A stretch of DNA of 64,000 nucleotides from Halobacteria archaeon AArc-dxtr1. GTDB lineage: Archaea; Halobacteriota; Halobacteria; Halobacteriales; Natrialbaceae. The first letter of the stretch is position 1. The number at the start of each line of letters is the position of its first letter. The notes beneath the pieces are model-generated. The model was given only the letters and a program-made list of their open reading frames with translations, was not told the DNA's origin and did not search any database. Below, piece by piece: positions 1 through 7,271 of the stretch. A program made the translations under genes and the position numbers. The stretch spans positions 62,001 to 126,000 of the forward strand of contig JAOPJY010000002.1 in NCBI GenBank assembly GCA_025517425.1, written 5' to 3'.

Positions 1-537
1 GACAACATCACGACCGACCACATCATCCCCGCGACCCAGGACATCCTGATGTACCGGTCGAACATCGACAAGCTCTCCGAGTTCACCCTCTCGCGGGTCG
101 ACGAGGAGTTCGCCTCCCGAGCGGCCGACGCCGACGGCGGCGTCCTGCTGGCCGGCGAGAACTACGGCCAGGGCTCCTCGCGCGAGCACGCCGCGATGTG
201 TCCGATGTATCTGGGCGTCGAAGCCGTCCTCGCCCAGAGCTTCGCCCGGATCCACCGCGCGAACCTGTTTAACTTCGGTATCGTTCCGCTCGTGATCGAC
301 GAGGACGCCTACGAGGGCATCGATCAGGGCGACGAGGTCGAGATCGTCGAGGACGTCTCCGCCGCCGTTGCCGACGGCACCGAGGCGTTCACCGTCCGCG
401 TCAACGGCGACGAGGAGTACACCGCGACGCTCGACGCCTCCGAGCGCGAGCGCGACATTCTCGCAGCCGGTGGCAAACTCTCCTGGACGAAAGCCCAGGC
501 CGAAGGCGGCGCCGGCGCCGCACCCGCCGACGACTGA
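1..537 (+). CDS. acn: Aconitate hydratase, C-terminal part (5' end outside window)
   Basis: This is the C-terminal swivel domain of an aconitase, which interconverts citrate and isocitrate in the TCA cycle. The reading frame is open from base 1, so the N-terminal Fe-S domain lies upstream. The visible part opens with [11 protein letters not shown], the start of the swivel domain, and contains [10 protein letters not shown], the conserved substrate-binding loop with its catalytic Ser-Arg. The [17 protein letters not shown] segment is also typical. About 178 residues are visible of an expected 650 or so. The short DNITTDHI form resembles the Aquifex/archaeal-type aconitases rather than the mitochondrial type. 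A homoaconitase or isopropylmalate isomerase is less likely because those have a separate, differently built small subunit. Confidence 0.9.
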   Translation, partial: DNITTDHIIPATQDILMYRSNIDKLSEFTLSRVDEEFASRAADADGGVLLAGENYGQGSSREHAAMCPMYLGVEAVLAQSFARIHRANLFNFGIVPLVIDEDAYEGIDQGDEVEIVEDVSAAVADGTEAFTVRVNGDEEYTATLDASERERDILAAGGKLSWTKAQAEGGAGAAPADD

Positions 538-559
538 CGACAGTCGTCGCATCCGGCCA

Positions 560-577
560 CCGTTCCGATTCGAACGG
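560..577. terminator. Small hairpin between convergent genes
   Basis: CCGTTC and GAACGG form a six-base stem around a six-base loop in the 54-base gap between the aconitase stop and the stop of the oppositely oriented Xre gene. No clear T-run follows on either strand, so a terminator role is only a guess from position. Confidence 0.25.
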
Positions 578-591
578 ATCGTTCGTTCTGC

Positions 592-792
592 CTACGGTTC
601 GGGATCGTACTCGAAAATCTCCTCGATCGAACACTCGAAGTACGTGGCGAGTTGAAACGCCAGTTCGAGGCTGGGGTCGTACCGTCCGCCCTCGATGGCG
701 TTGATCGTCTGTCTGGAGACGCCGATCTCGTCGGCGAGTTCGCCCTGCGTGACGTCGGCTTTCGCCCGCCAGACGTTGAGATTGTTTTCCAT
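592..792 (-). CDS. Xre/Cro-type HTH transcriptional regulator
   Basis: A 66-residue protein that is nearly all helix-turn-helix. The segment QGELADEIGVSRQTINAIEG is the classic Xre HTH, followed by the YDPSLELAFQLATYF and CSIEEIFEY blocks found in small stand-alone regulators of this family. I chose the ATG at 792 because it gives the family's usual N-terminus; an upstream in-frame ATG would add unrelated residues overlapping the neighbouring gene. It sits two bases after the stop of the membrane protein and is surely co-transcribed with it. It may control its own operon through the palindromes upstream of the membrane-protein start (inference). Confidence 0.88.
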   Translation of the reverse strand: MENNLNVWRAKADVTQGELADEIGVSRQTINAIEGGRYDPSLELAFQLATYFECSIEEIFEYDPEP

Positions 793-794
793 GA

Positions 795-1175
795 TTACAT
801 GCGCCGTCGGTACAGTTCGAGCAGTGCCTCGTCGACGATAATCCCCCCGAAGACGAGCCCCCAGAGGAGCCACTCGACCGGGAGCGCCATCTCGGTAAAC
901 GAGAGGGTGGCGGCGATCAGAGCGACGCCGACGAGCAAGACGGTGGCGGTTCCCATCGATGCACGACCCTGAATGCGGACGTACCGTTCGTCGACGGCGC
1001 CGGTCCGCTGTTGGGTTCTGTAGTAGTAGTACATCGCGATTCCGGCGATCGCCCCGAACCCGAGGACGACGCCGAGAATCGGCACGTCGAGGTCGAGGTA
1101 GCCGACGGTGAATCCGAGAGCCAGTCCGACAACGGCGATCGCGACGATGGCGATTCGTGATCTATCGATCCACAT
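795..1175 (-). CDS. Small four-helix membrane protein paired with Xre regulator
   Basis: A 126-residue integral membrane protein with four hydrophobic segments: roughly residues 7-25, 31-50, 75-92 and 100-115. A positively charged loop follows the second helix (YYYYRTQQR). Pairs of a membrane protein like this (DUF2178-like by pattern, not certain) and a 66-residue Xre regulator are common in archaea and Gram-positive bacteria. It is the first gene of the two-gene operon. The start codon lies just downstream of a TATA-like element overlapped by two palindromes, as expected for a leaderless transcript. Function unknown. Confidence 0.75.
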   Translation of the reverse strand: MWIDRSRIAIVAIAVVGLALGFTVGYLDLDVPILGVVLGFGAIAGIAMYYYYRTQQRTGAVDERYVRIQGRASMGTATVLLVGVALIAATLSFTEMALPVEWLLWGLVFGGIIVDEALLELYRRRM

Positions 1176-1179
1176 TATA

Positions 1180-1205
1180 TGTAAAGCGTATTTTACACAG
1201 TGTAA
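1180..1205 (-). promoter_or_regulatory. Promoter with two overlapping palindromes (probable operator)
   Basis: Two inverted repeats overlap here: TGTAAA-N6-TTTACA at 1180-1197 and TTACAC-A-GTGTAA at 1193-1205. On the minus strand a TTATTA element at about 1204-1209 lies roughly 30 bases before the membrane-protein ATG at 1175, the right spacing for a TATA box of a leaderless mRNA. The repeats therefore span the region from TATA box to start site, where a repressor would block transcription. Autoregulation by the Xre protein is the obvious inference. Confidence 0.6.
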
Positions 1206-1367
1206 TAAGTATTTTCCATATTGTCTGTAGAATACGCCAATATAGTCAGGATAGCAGCATCCAATGAGAGTGATCTCCAGAGAACAGACGAAACACCCCC
1301 AGGTTTGGCCCGTCAGGTCAAAGTCCGACTCTCGACAGCCCCCGGCCGCCCCTCGCCTGCGAGACTC

Positions 1368-2507
1368 TCAATTCGTTCGTTCGTCGGTAGCGTCTGCGTC
1401 AGTGTCGGTTGAACCGACAGAATTTGTCCCGTTCGGACGCGAACCTGAGTGAGTAGCGGGCGGTTCGTGGTGGTATATCACGTCACCGTCGATGACGTAG
1501 TACCCGCCCCTGTCTTCGATCACGCGCCGGTCGCAGTCGATAGCGACGTCGACCAGTTCCTCAAGGGACGCGACCCCGATCTGTGGCCGGTTACAAACCG
1601 TCTCAGGTAGCGTCCCACGCGAGATCCAGTCGGCGAATCGTTCTCGCTCGTGATCAGTCGCGATTAGTTCGAGTTGCTGTTGGTCGGGAGCCAAAACGCC
1701 CCGATACTTGGCGACACAGATCGCGCCGAGGGCGACAAGAGCGCCAAGAAGAACAGCTAGCGGACCAAACGCCGCTGTCGAAGGGTCCGAATCAGTGCTC
1801 GAAACGAGTTCCGTTCGCTGCTCGACGTACTCGCTGTCTTCCGGTCCGGTTAGGGCGTAGGTGTCGCCGTCGGCATCGACGACCAGTTCGTACTCGTCAG
1901 TGTGCTCGACGGACTCGCCGTCGATACTCCCCTCGAGAGAGACGTGTGCGAAGACGACCGTCTCGAGCGTCCCCTCGGAGCTACCGAGGCCCTCCTCGAT
2001 ATCCGTTGCCTCATTGTCCATTGCCGATACGTTAGCGTCGAACGTCGCCGTCTGCTCCTCCCCGGGACCGACACCGTCCTCGCTCTCGGATGCGAGTGGT
2101 TCCTCGACCGACCAGTGCTCGCCGTCTTCGCCGTCGACGGAACGGACGACGCGGACGAGGTCGACGTCGACCGCGACGTCGCCACTGGGGGCATCGTAGG
2201 CGTAGGTGAACTCACCCTCGAGGATCGGCATGACCTCCGTATAGTACAGCGATCGATCCTCAAGGTGTTCGCCGACCGCAAAGACGTCGTTCTCTTCTCG
2301 GACCTCCGCCCCGTGCTCGAAGTCGCCAGTCGTCGACCAGGCGTCGACGGTTCGCTGTTGCTCGTCCGTGGAATCGTCGCCGACGGCGCCGTACGCTGCC
2401 CAGCCGCCGAACAGGCTGAGCGCGAGCAACGCGACGACGACGAGGACGAACCACTCGTCCAGCGCCGTCCGTGCGCGGACGATCAGTCGGCCACTATTGA
2501 TGTTCAT
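1368..2507 (-). CDS. DUF5305-like membrane protein of the signal-peptidase module
   Basis: A 379-residue protein with an N-terminal membrane segment (about residues 18-42), a long acidic extracellular domain (about 43-240) and a second membrane segment (about 243-265), then a cytoplasmic tail of about 110 residues. This layout matches the haloarchaeal DUF5305 family, whose genes usually accompany signal peptidase I genes. It starts 45 bases after the signal peptidase stop on the same strand, so the two probably form an operon. Its biochemical role is unknown; it may present or anchor substrates at the membrane (inference). Confidence 0.75.
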   Translation of the reverse strand: MNINSGRLIVRARTALDEWFVLVVVALLALSLFGGWAAYGAVGDDSTDEQQRTVDAWSTTGDFEHGAEVREENDVFAVGEHLEDRSLYYTEVMPILEGEFTYAYDAPSGDVAVDVDLVRVVRSVDGEDGEHWSVEEPLASESEDGVGPGEEQTATFDANVSAMDNEATDIEEGLGSSEGTLETVVFAHVSLEGSIDGESVEHTDEYELVVDADGDTYALTGPEDSEYVEQRTELVSSTDSDPSTAAFGPLAVLLGALVALGAICVAKYRGVLAPDQQQLELIATDHERERFADWISRGTLPETVCNRPQIGVASLEELVDVAIDCDRRVIEDRGGYYVIDGDVIYHHEPPATHSGSRPNGTNSVGSTDTDADATDERTN

Positions 2508-2552
2508 CGTCGATACCCCCCGCGTTCGTGTTCGCTGTCGTATGCATCGTTC

Positions 2553-3719
2553 TCACCAGTTGAAACCGCTCGCTCGTTCCGTGCGCCTGCGCGTCCGCGT
2601 TCGAATCCGGCCGACTCCGAGCAACAGGGCGAACGGAAGGGCGACCAGACCGACGATGGTCCCGGTTACCGCCGCCATCGCGACCCACGGGTGGATCGCG
2701 TGCAGCGAGAGGACGACCGACGTCGGCAACACCGCGAAGTAACGGTACTCCGAGAGCGACCGCAGATAGTACCCCGTCTCGTCGGGGGCGGTGACCGAGA
2801 TCGTCGCATTTACCGACTCGCCCCGATCGAGCGTCGCTTCACCACCGTCGTCGACGGCGATCTTCTCGCTCGTGGGCTCGAGTACTGTCACGACCGGCAA
2901 CACACCCCCGTTCTGAAGTTCCCGTGTTTGCGTCTCGGTCTCGCCGGCCGGGATCACGTCCGGTCGATCGGAGTCGAAGTCCGCGCTCACGATTCCGACC
3001 TCGGTCGGTCCGGACATCGCGAACATCGTCGCGAACGTCACGATACAGAGGAGTACGGCCATGCCAATGACGAGCGTTCGGGCGTCGAAAACGTCGCGAC
3101 GCGAGCGGCTCCGGTCGCGAACGCGCTTCGTCGCGTTCCCGCGGTCGAGGACGGCTGAGAGCGCGACGACACCCAGCCCGAACGCGAGCAAGAGATACGC
3201 AAGGCCCTGCGTGCCGAGCAACGCACTCGTACCGAACAGCGACGCCAACCAGGACTGACCCGACTCCAGCCCGCTCTCGATCCCCATCACAGCGGTTCCG
3301 AGATGCGGGATCGTGACCGGCTCGCCGTTGACCTGCCAGGCGGTCGCGACGATCTGCCCGTCGGTGACGTGTGGTTCGCCGACTTCCTGGTCCGTAGACG
3401 GATTCGCGTCGCCTTGTGTCACGTACCCGTGTTCGGTCTCCTCGACGACGCGGTGTGTCGTCAGCCCGCCACCCTCGATCTCCTGGGCCTCGAAGACGAC
3501 GACGTCGCCCGCCTCGACATCTCCGGAGACCTCCGACGGAATCGCAACGAAGCCGTCGCCGGTTTCGATTGGCGGCTCCATGCTGCCGGTCTCAACGTAG
3601 CTGAACAGGACAGGGACTCCGAGAACGTGTCCGGCCAGCAGTGAGAGGAGAGCGACTATGCAGGCGAGGATGCCCGCCCAGTGAAGAATCGTCCGTGCCG
3701 TCGTGTTCGGTTCGGTCAT
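2553..3719 (-). CDS. Signal peptidase I, archaeal SipW-like, with long C-terminal extension
   Basis: Membrane serine protease of family S26B that removes signal peptides outside the cell. YVETGSMEPPIETGD carries the catalytic serine. LTTHRVV supplies the histidine that replaces the bacterial lysine in archaeal and ER-type enzymes, and TQGDANPSTD the conserved aspartates. An N-terminal membrane segment precedes the serine. Beyond the catalytic core of about 170 residues, this 388-residue protein adds two membrane segments, an acidic beta-rich domain of about 110 residues and a final membrane helix. ATG 3719 was chosen over an upstream in-frame ATG because GAGGGAG lies five bases before it. Next to it lie two proteins with SipW-type signals, its likely substrates. 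Confidence 0.88.
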   Translation of the reverse strand: MTEPNTTARTILHWAGILACIVALLSLLAGHVLGVPVLFSYVETGSMEPPIETGDGFVAIPSEVSGDVEAGDVVVFEAQEIEGGGLTTHRVVEETEHGYVTQGDANPSTDQEVGEPHVTDGQIVATAWQVNGEPVTIPHLGTAVMGIESGLESGQSWLASLFGTSALLGTQGLAYLLLAFGLGVVALSAVLDRGNATKRVRDRSRSRRDVFDARTLVIGMAVLLCIVTFATMFAMSGPTEVGIVSADFDSDRPDVIPAGETETQTRELQNGGVLPVVTVLEPTSEKIAVDDGGEATLDRGESVNATISVTAPDETGYYLRSLSEYRYFAVLPTSVVLSLHAIHPWVAMAAVTGTIVGLVALPFALLLGVGRIRTRTRRRTERASGFNW

Positions 3720-3984
3720 GGTAACTCCCTCGCGGATCGCATCGTCGAAGATTCTGCACTCACACACCAGTCTACGTCGCGTTCGATGCAGATGCCGACA
3801 AACGGTTTTAGTATCAACTCGCTACCAACACATCATCTTCAGTTAATTTCATATTAGACATACATTCACTGGTGCTGGTAGATACTCACGGTCACTCCAT
3901 TCGGGGAGCACATAGATGCCGTCTCGCGAGCGCGATCTCAAACCCCAGTGGCGAGCCACGCACGGCTTCTCCGCTGAAGAGTAA

Positions 3985-4020
3985 TGCAAAAGAGTCCAAA
4001 AAAGCGATAGACAGCGCTCT
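3985..4020 (-). terminator. T-rich transcription terminator after the SipW-type substrate gene
   Basis: On the minus strand, directly after the stop at 4022, a short AGCG/CGCT hairpin is followed by six T and then a second T-run (CTCTTTTGC). T-runs are the usual archaeal termination signal. It lies in the 302-base gap 3720-4021, which otherwise holds only the signal peptidase leader, with a TATA-like ATACTAAAA on the minus strand near 3806-3815. The substrate gene and the peptidase gene are thus probably separate transcripts. Confidence 0.55.
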
Positions 4021-4021
4021 A

Positions 4022-4660
4022 TTACCGGATTGCGCCGCTCGTGATTGTAATCTCGAGTTCAATCTGTCCTGGGTCCGAGCCAGATTCGACGACGATCACG
4101 ACGTCGAACTCGTGGCCGGGGCTCAGATTGACCTGACCGCCGCTGTCCGTATCACCTGGGTTCTCGACAGACAGGACACTCGCCTGTTCAATACCGCTGT
4201 ACTGCCACGCGAACGCGCTGATAGAAGCACCGTCCGGAGCGCTTTTCAGCTCGATATCGAACTGGACGTGTCGGTCCTCACCGGACTGGTTGCGCACCGA
4301 GAACAGTGGCCGCTCGAAGACCTCTTCGTCGAGGTCTTCCGGGTCGACCCCGACCTCGTAGTAATCGAGGGTCTCGTCCATTTTCCCGCCGAGATAGTAC
4401 GTCGAGTTCGGGTTCATCCCGGTACCACCGTTGCTGAGACCCTTCTGGAGATCGATCTCCAACTCGCCGGCCTCGTTCATGTACGCGATGTCGGTGTTTC
4501 CAGGGATCAGACCGATTCCGCCTTTCTTGTCGTTGTTTGCGACATTGATCGTTGCCTCTCGATCAGGGACTCGAGCAGCACTGAATGCGCCCGTTCCAAC
4601 GAGCGCGGCACTTCCTGCAGCTGCACTTCCGAGTCCGATCATGAATTTTCGTCGTTCCAT
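4022..4660 (-). CDS. Exported protein with SipW-type signal peptide (DUF1102/TasA-like)
   Basis: A 212-residue exported protein. The N-terminus has paired arginines (ERRKFMIGLG), a hydrophobic stretch and the GTGAFSAAR motif typical of precursors cut by SipW-type signal peptidases, such as TasA and camelysin. The mature part (about 180 residues) is predicted all-beta and acidic, with VRNQSGEDRHVQFDIEL resembling the jelly-roll strands of DUF1102 proteins. It has no membrane anchor at the C-terminus. GAGGT lies nine bases before the ATG, so a leadered transcript is likely. The neighbouring signal peptidase is the probable processing enzyme. A structural role in cell-surface fibres is inferred only from the family. 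Confidence 0.75.
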   Translation of the reverse strand: MERRKFMIGLGSAAAGSAALVGTGAFSAARVPDREATINVANNDKKGGIGLIPGNTDIAYMNEAGELEIDLQKGLSNGGTGMNPNSTYYLGGKMDETLDYYEVGVDPEDLDEEVFERPLFSVRNQSGEDRHVQFDIELKSAPDGASISAFAWQYSGIEQASVLSVENPGDTDSGGQVNLSPGHEFDVVIVVESGSDPGQIELEITITSGAIR

Positions 4661-5145
4661 TGATTTTCAACCTCGTTGTCGTGCGTCGACCCATCCGACG
4701 ACTCACTTCCGCCCACTCGTCTTCGTCGACGCGTATTCGACTGATCAGTAGTCGTGTACTTTGGTATGTACAGACAATAATATCGGAAAGAAAGCCAGTA
4801 GTCGCCGAAGAGATTGTTTTGACCGACGACAGACACTCTCCTTAGATCGGGAAAGACCCTATGTCAACTGGCCAAACAGTGATTGGCGATCACCGAGTCC
4901 GACATCGTCAGATTGACCAGTCGGTTAATAGCTTATTTCTGGACAATCATTGCTATCGAACTATCTTATTTTCGAGATAAGTACACCAATCCTCAAGCCA
5001 TTACATTCCGTGTTGTAGCCGTATTCTAGGTGGTCGTAGATAGAGAGCAGATTTCCTGACACAAATATGTTAGATTGATGTGAAGGTCACGATTGTTTTT
5101 GTATTCATACTTAACTGTGTTCTCGATTGTTACGCCCGTAGGGAG
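4661..5145. other. AT-rich divergent intergenic region of the export module
   Basis: A 485-base gap between two divergent genes, visibly richer in A and T than its surroundings. On the minus strand it holds GATATTATTG (4775-4784), a TATA candidate for a transcript with a leader of about 100 bases, and the ribosome binding site at 4670-4674. On the plus strand CATACTTAAC (5106-5115) suits the gene starting at 5146. An inverted repeat CTTAT-N7-ATAAG lies at 4964-4980. No convincing gene is present; a 65-codon minus-strand ORF at 4639-4836 was rejected. Confidence 0.5.
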
Positions 5146-5751
5146 ATGGGGGAAGTTAGCAAAACCACGGGGCAGTCAGTCGAACGAGAGCGGTTCACCC
5201 GAGATACGGTTCTCGAAATTCTGAGTAACCAGCGCCGACGGTTCGTCATTCACTACCTGAAACGACGGCGTACGCGGGCAGGTAGAGATCACGGCGGCGT
5301 GTCGGTTGGGGAGCTCACAGATCAGGTCGCGAGCTGGGAAAACGGAAAGTCCGTCAAGCAGCTCACCCCGCAGGAGCGAAAGCGGGTGCAAAACGCGCTC
5401 CGACAGTTCCACCTACCCAAGATGAACGACTGCGGGTTCGTCGAATACCATCCGAAACGGGGGGAAATCCGCCTGACAGACGTCGCCGCACAGAGCCGAT
5501 TCTACGTCGACGTCCTCCCGAATCGGGGGATTCCGTGGGGGTTGTACTACGTCGTAGTCGTCGGACTCAGCGCGGTCAGCCTGGTCGGAATCGTCGCCGA
5601 CGTCTATCCGTTTACGTTCCTGACGACTCTGATGTGGAGCGTCTTTTTCGTCACCATGTTCGGCGTCTCAGCGCTCTGGCACTACTACGACAACCGATAC
5701 CGGATGCGACTCGGCGCGCACGAGAAACCGCTGGAGGTCGACAACCGATGA
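5146..5751 (+). CDS. DUF7344-type HTH protein with two C-terminal membrane helices
   Basis: A 201-residue protein with a winged-helix-like N-terminal half (about residues 15-115; DTVLEILSNQRRRFVIHYLK, VSVGELTDQVA and RKRVQNALRQFHLPKMNDCG are typical of haloarchaeal DUF7344 domains). Two membrane helices follow (about 130-150 and 157-178) and a short charged tail. This suggests a membrane-tethered DNA-binding regulator. ATG 5146 is preferred to an in-frame ATG at 5080 because the extra 22 residues look unrelated and a TATA-like element lies between the two. It is divergent from the substrate gene at 4660 and translationally coupled to the ORF after it. Confidence 0.72.
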   Translation: MGEVSKTTGQSVERERFTRDTVLEILSNQRRRFVIHYLKRRRTRAGRDHGGVSVGELTDQVASWENGKSVKQLTPQERKRVQNALRQFHLPKMNDCGFVEYHPKRGEIRLTDVAAQSRFYVDVLPNRGIPWGLYYVVVVGLSAVSLVGIVADVYPFTFLTTLMWSVFFVTMFGVSALWHYYDNRYRMRLGAHEKPLEVDNR

Positions 5752-5834
5752 GCACAATACAGACGATCCTGATTCGGAGAGGTGACGTACGAACTACCGA
5801 CGGCCCGACGGGACTGGCCGGTGGTCCGATATGA
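5748..5834 (+). CDS. 28-codon ORF coupled at both ends by ATGA overlaps
   Basis: The stop codon of the upstream HTH gene overlaps this ORF's start as ATGA (5748-5751), and its own stop overlaps the start of the next gene as ATGA (5831-5834). The 28 residues begin MSTIQTILIRRGDVRT and are not hydrophobic. With no ORF here there would be an untranslated gap of 79 bases inside an operon. It may be a real small protein or a translational relay passing ribosomes to the next gene; I recognise no family. Confidence 0.4.
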   Translation: MSTIQTILIRRGDVRTTDGPTGLAGGPI

Positions 5835-6679
5835 ATCGCCGTCGGTTCGTGCTCGGGACACTCGCGGTCACGGGCGGCAGTTCGCTCCTGATTGGTTCGA
5901 GCGCGTTCTCGACGGGGAGAGCCGAACGTGATCTGACGATCGACGTCGTCGGAGACGACGAGGCTGTCTTGCAGTTACGGTACGGCGACGTCGACCTCAC
6001 CGACGTCGGCGCCAGTCCGCCACACGAAGAGACGACGATCGTCGAACTCGGCAACCTGTTCGAATCCGACATCGAGATCGCGGAGTTCGAGGTCAACGTA
6101 GACGGCCCCCTCTCCGCCAGCGACCTTGAGTATCCCGACTCGCTGGATATCGGCGAGACGGCTCCGGTCACAGTCGCCGTCAACTGCGCGGCCCCGGAGG
6201 GGGCGTCGGCGACCGTGCTCTTCGACGTGGCAGTCACAGGGGAGGGCGTCGCCGCCAGGACGACTAAGAGCCGGGCAATCGAGGTGACCTGCGGGGCTGC
6301 CGAGCCAGTGACGTTCGCCGGGAGCGGAAACATCCACATCCCCGAATGGGTTGATGGATCGGGCGGGGTCGACTACTGGACGGCCGCCGAGATCGAGGAG
6401 GGAAACGACGCCCCGGGTGCGGGAACAGGCAACGGCAACGGACGTCCACCGGGCGAAATCACCGCGTTCGATCGCGGGACGGTCGATGATTTCGATCCAG
6501 GCGTGCCACTTCAGGCGCAGACGGATGGGGGGACGAGCGGATTCGTCGCGGTATACATTCCCGCTATCGACGCCAGTTACCACCACCCCGGATTCGATCC
6601 GTCGACCGGAGAGATCGACTCGTGGGATGGCGGTGACGGACTCTACGTTCCTGGAGATATCGAACTCGAGGAACCGTAA
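5831..6679 (+). CDS. Exported protein with SipW-type signal peptide, second copy
   Basis: A 282-residue exported protein with an N-terminus like that of the gene at 4022-4660: paired arginines (NRRRFVLGTLA), a hydrophobic stretch, then GSSAFSTGR, the SipW-type cleavage motif. The mature protein has a beta-rich half up to about residue 160 (EFEVNVDGPLS, VAVNCAAPEGASATVLFDV) that resembles a surface-protein sandwich. A Gly/Asn-rich linker follows, then an acidic C-terminal region rich in Gly and Pro. Two cysteines (CAAPE and VTCGAAE) could form a disulfide outside the cell. It ends the operon begun at 5146 and is probably processed by the nearby signal peptidase. Confidence 0.7.
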   Translation: MNRRRFVLGTLAVTGGSSLLIGSSAFSTGRAERDLTIDVVGDDEAVLQLRYGDVDLTDVGASPPHEETTIVELGNLFESDIEIAEFEVNVDGPLSASDLEYPDSLDIGETAPVTVAVNCAAPEGASATVLFDVAVTGEGVAARTTKSRAIEVTCGAAEPVTFAGSGNIHIPEWVDGSGGVDYWTAAEIEEGNDAPGAGTGNGNGRPPGEITAFDRGTVDDFDPGVPLQAQTDGGTSGFVAVYIPAIDASYHHPGFDPSTGEIDSWDGGDGLYVPGDIELEEP

Positions 6680-6686
6680 AACGGAC

Positions 6687-7193
6687 TCAGTTCTGCCCTG
6701 GAGGGGGTGATCCGCCGTCGTCGACGGATTCGGCGGCCCGCTCTCGAACGCGACGCTGCTGGCGGCGCTCGGTCACGTGGCCGATGCCGTCGGCCAGTTC
6801 GTCACGAACGTCGTCCTCGAAGGCCGTCAGCGGATCGAGAAACGAGTCCGAAAACTCCTCGACGAGTTCGTACGTCCAGCGCTCGTCGAGTGCGCCCGCC
6901 GGGAGATGGCTGTCGCGGAGGGCGTTTGCTGCATCGTCGTGGCCCGCCTCCCGAAGGGCGTCTTCGGCGTCGGCCATTCGATCCATCGCGTGGCCGAGGT
7001 TGTGGTGGAAGGTGAGGAGTTCGCCGTAGGCGCGGTGGGCGTACTCGACGCCGAGTTGGAGGTCGTGAAGCGCCTCGCGCTCACTGTCGTCTAGGTCGAG
7101 ATGCTCGTCGGCGGGAGCCGAATCGGCGTTGGAATCGTCACTGGGGTTGTGGTCGGCGGGGTCACGGGGTGGTGTCACGCGGGGATCGACCAC
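6687..7193 (-). CDS. Conserved haloarchaeal helical protein, unknown function
   Basis: A 168-residue soluble acidic protein with a GTG start. The first 40 residues are disordered. The rest is predicted helical with regularly spaced His and Asp residues (HDLQLGVEYAHRAYGELLTF, HHNLGHAMDRMADAEDAL) and a basic, glutamine-rich end (TERRQQRRVRERAAE). The pattern of helices with histidines suggests a four-helix bundle, but I recognise no family. It is convergent with the exported protein before it, seven bases apart, and divergent from the beta-CASP nuclease. Confidence 0.7.
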   Translation of the reverse strand: MVDPRVTPPRDPADHNPSDDSNADSAPADEHLDLDDSEREALHDLQLGVEYAHRAYGELLTFHHNLGHAMDRMADAEDALREAGHDDAANALRDSHLPAGALDERWTYELVEEFSDSFLDPLTAFEDDVRDELADGIGHVTERRQQRRVRERAAESVDDGGSPPPGQN

Positions 7194-7271
7194 GTCCGTC
7201 GGTAAAACGCTTTCACGGCATCAGGCTCGCAGATCGACGGAGGGAAAGCCCTGGGGTGGGTAGCGCCGACG

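Noticed and set aside
555-585. Minus-strand TTCGAAT loop resembling a tRNA T-arm
   Set aside because: The stem is imperfect and no acceptor, D or anticodon arms can be drawn; the gap is only 54 bases.
4639-4836. 65-codon minus-strand ORF overlapping the start of the exported protein gene
   Set aside because: It is rich in basic and polar residues without a motif, it overlaps the ribosome binding site and start of a better gene, and it lies in a promoter region.
5080-5145. Upstream in-frame start (ATG 5080) for the DUF7344-like protein
   Set aside because: The added residues are cysteine-rich and unlike the family's N-terminus, and the TATA candidate at 5106-5115 would lie inside the gene.
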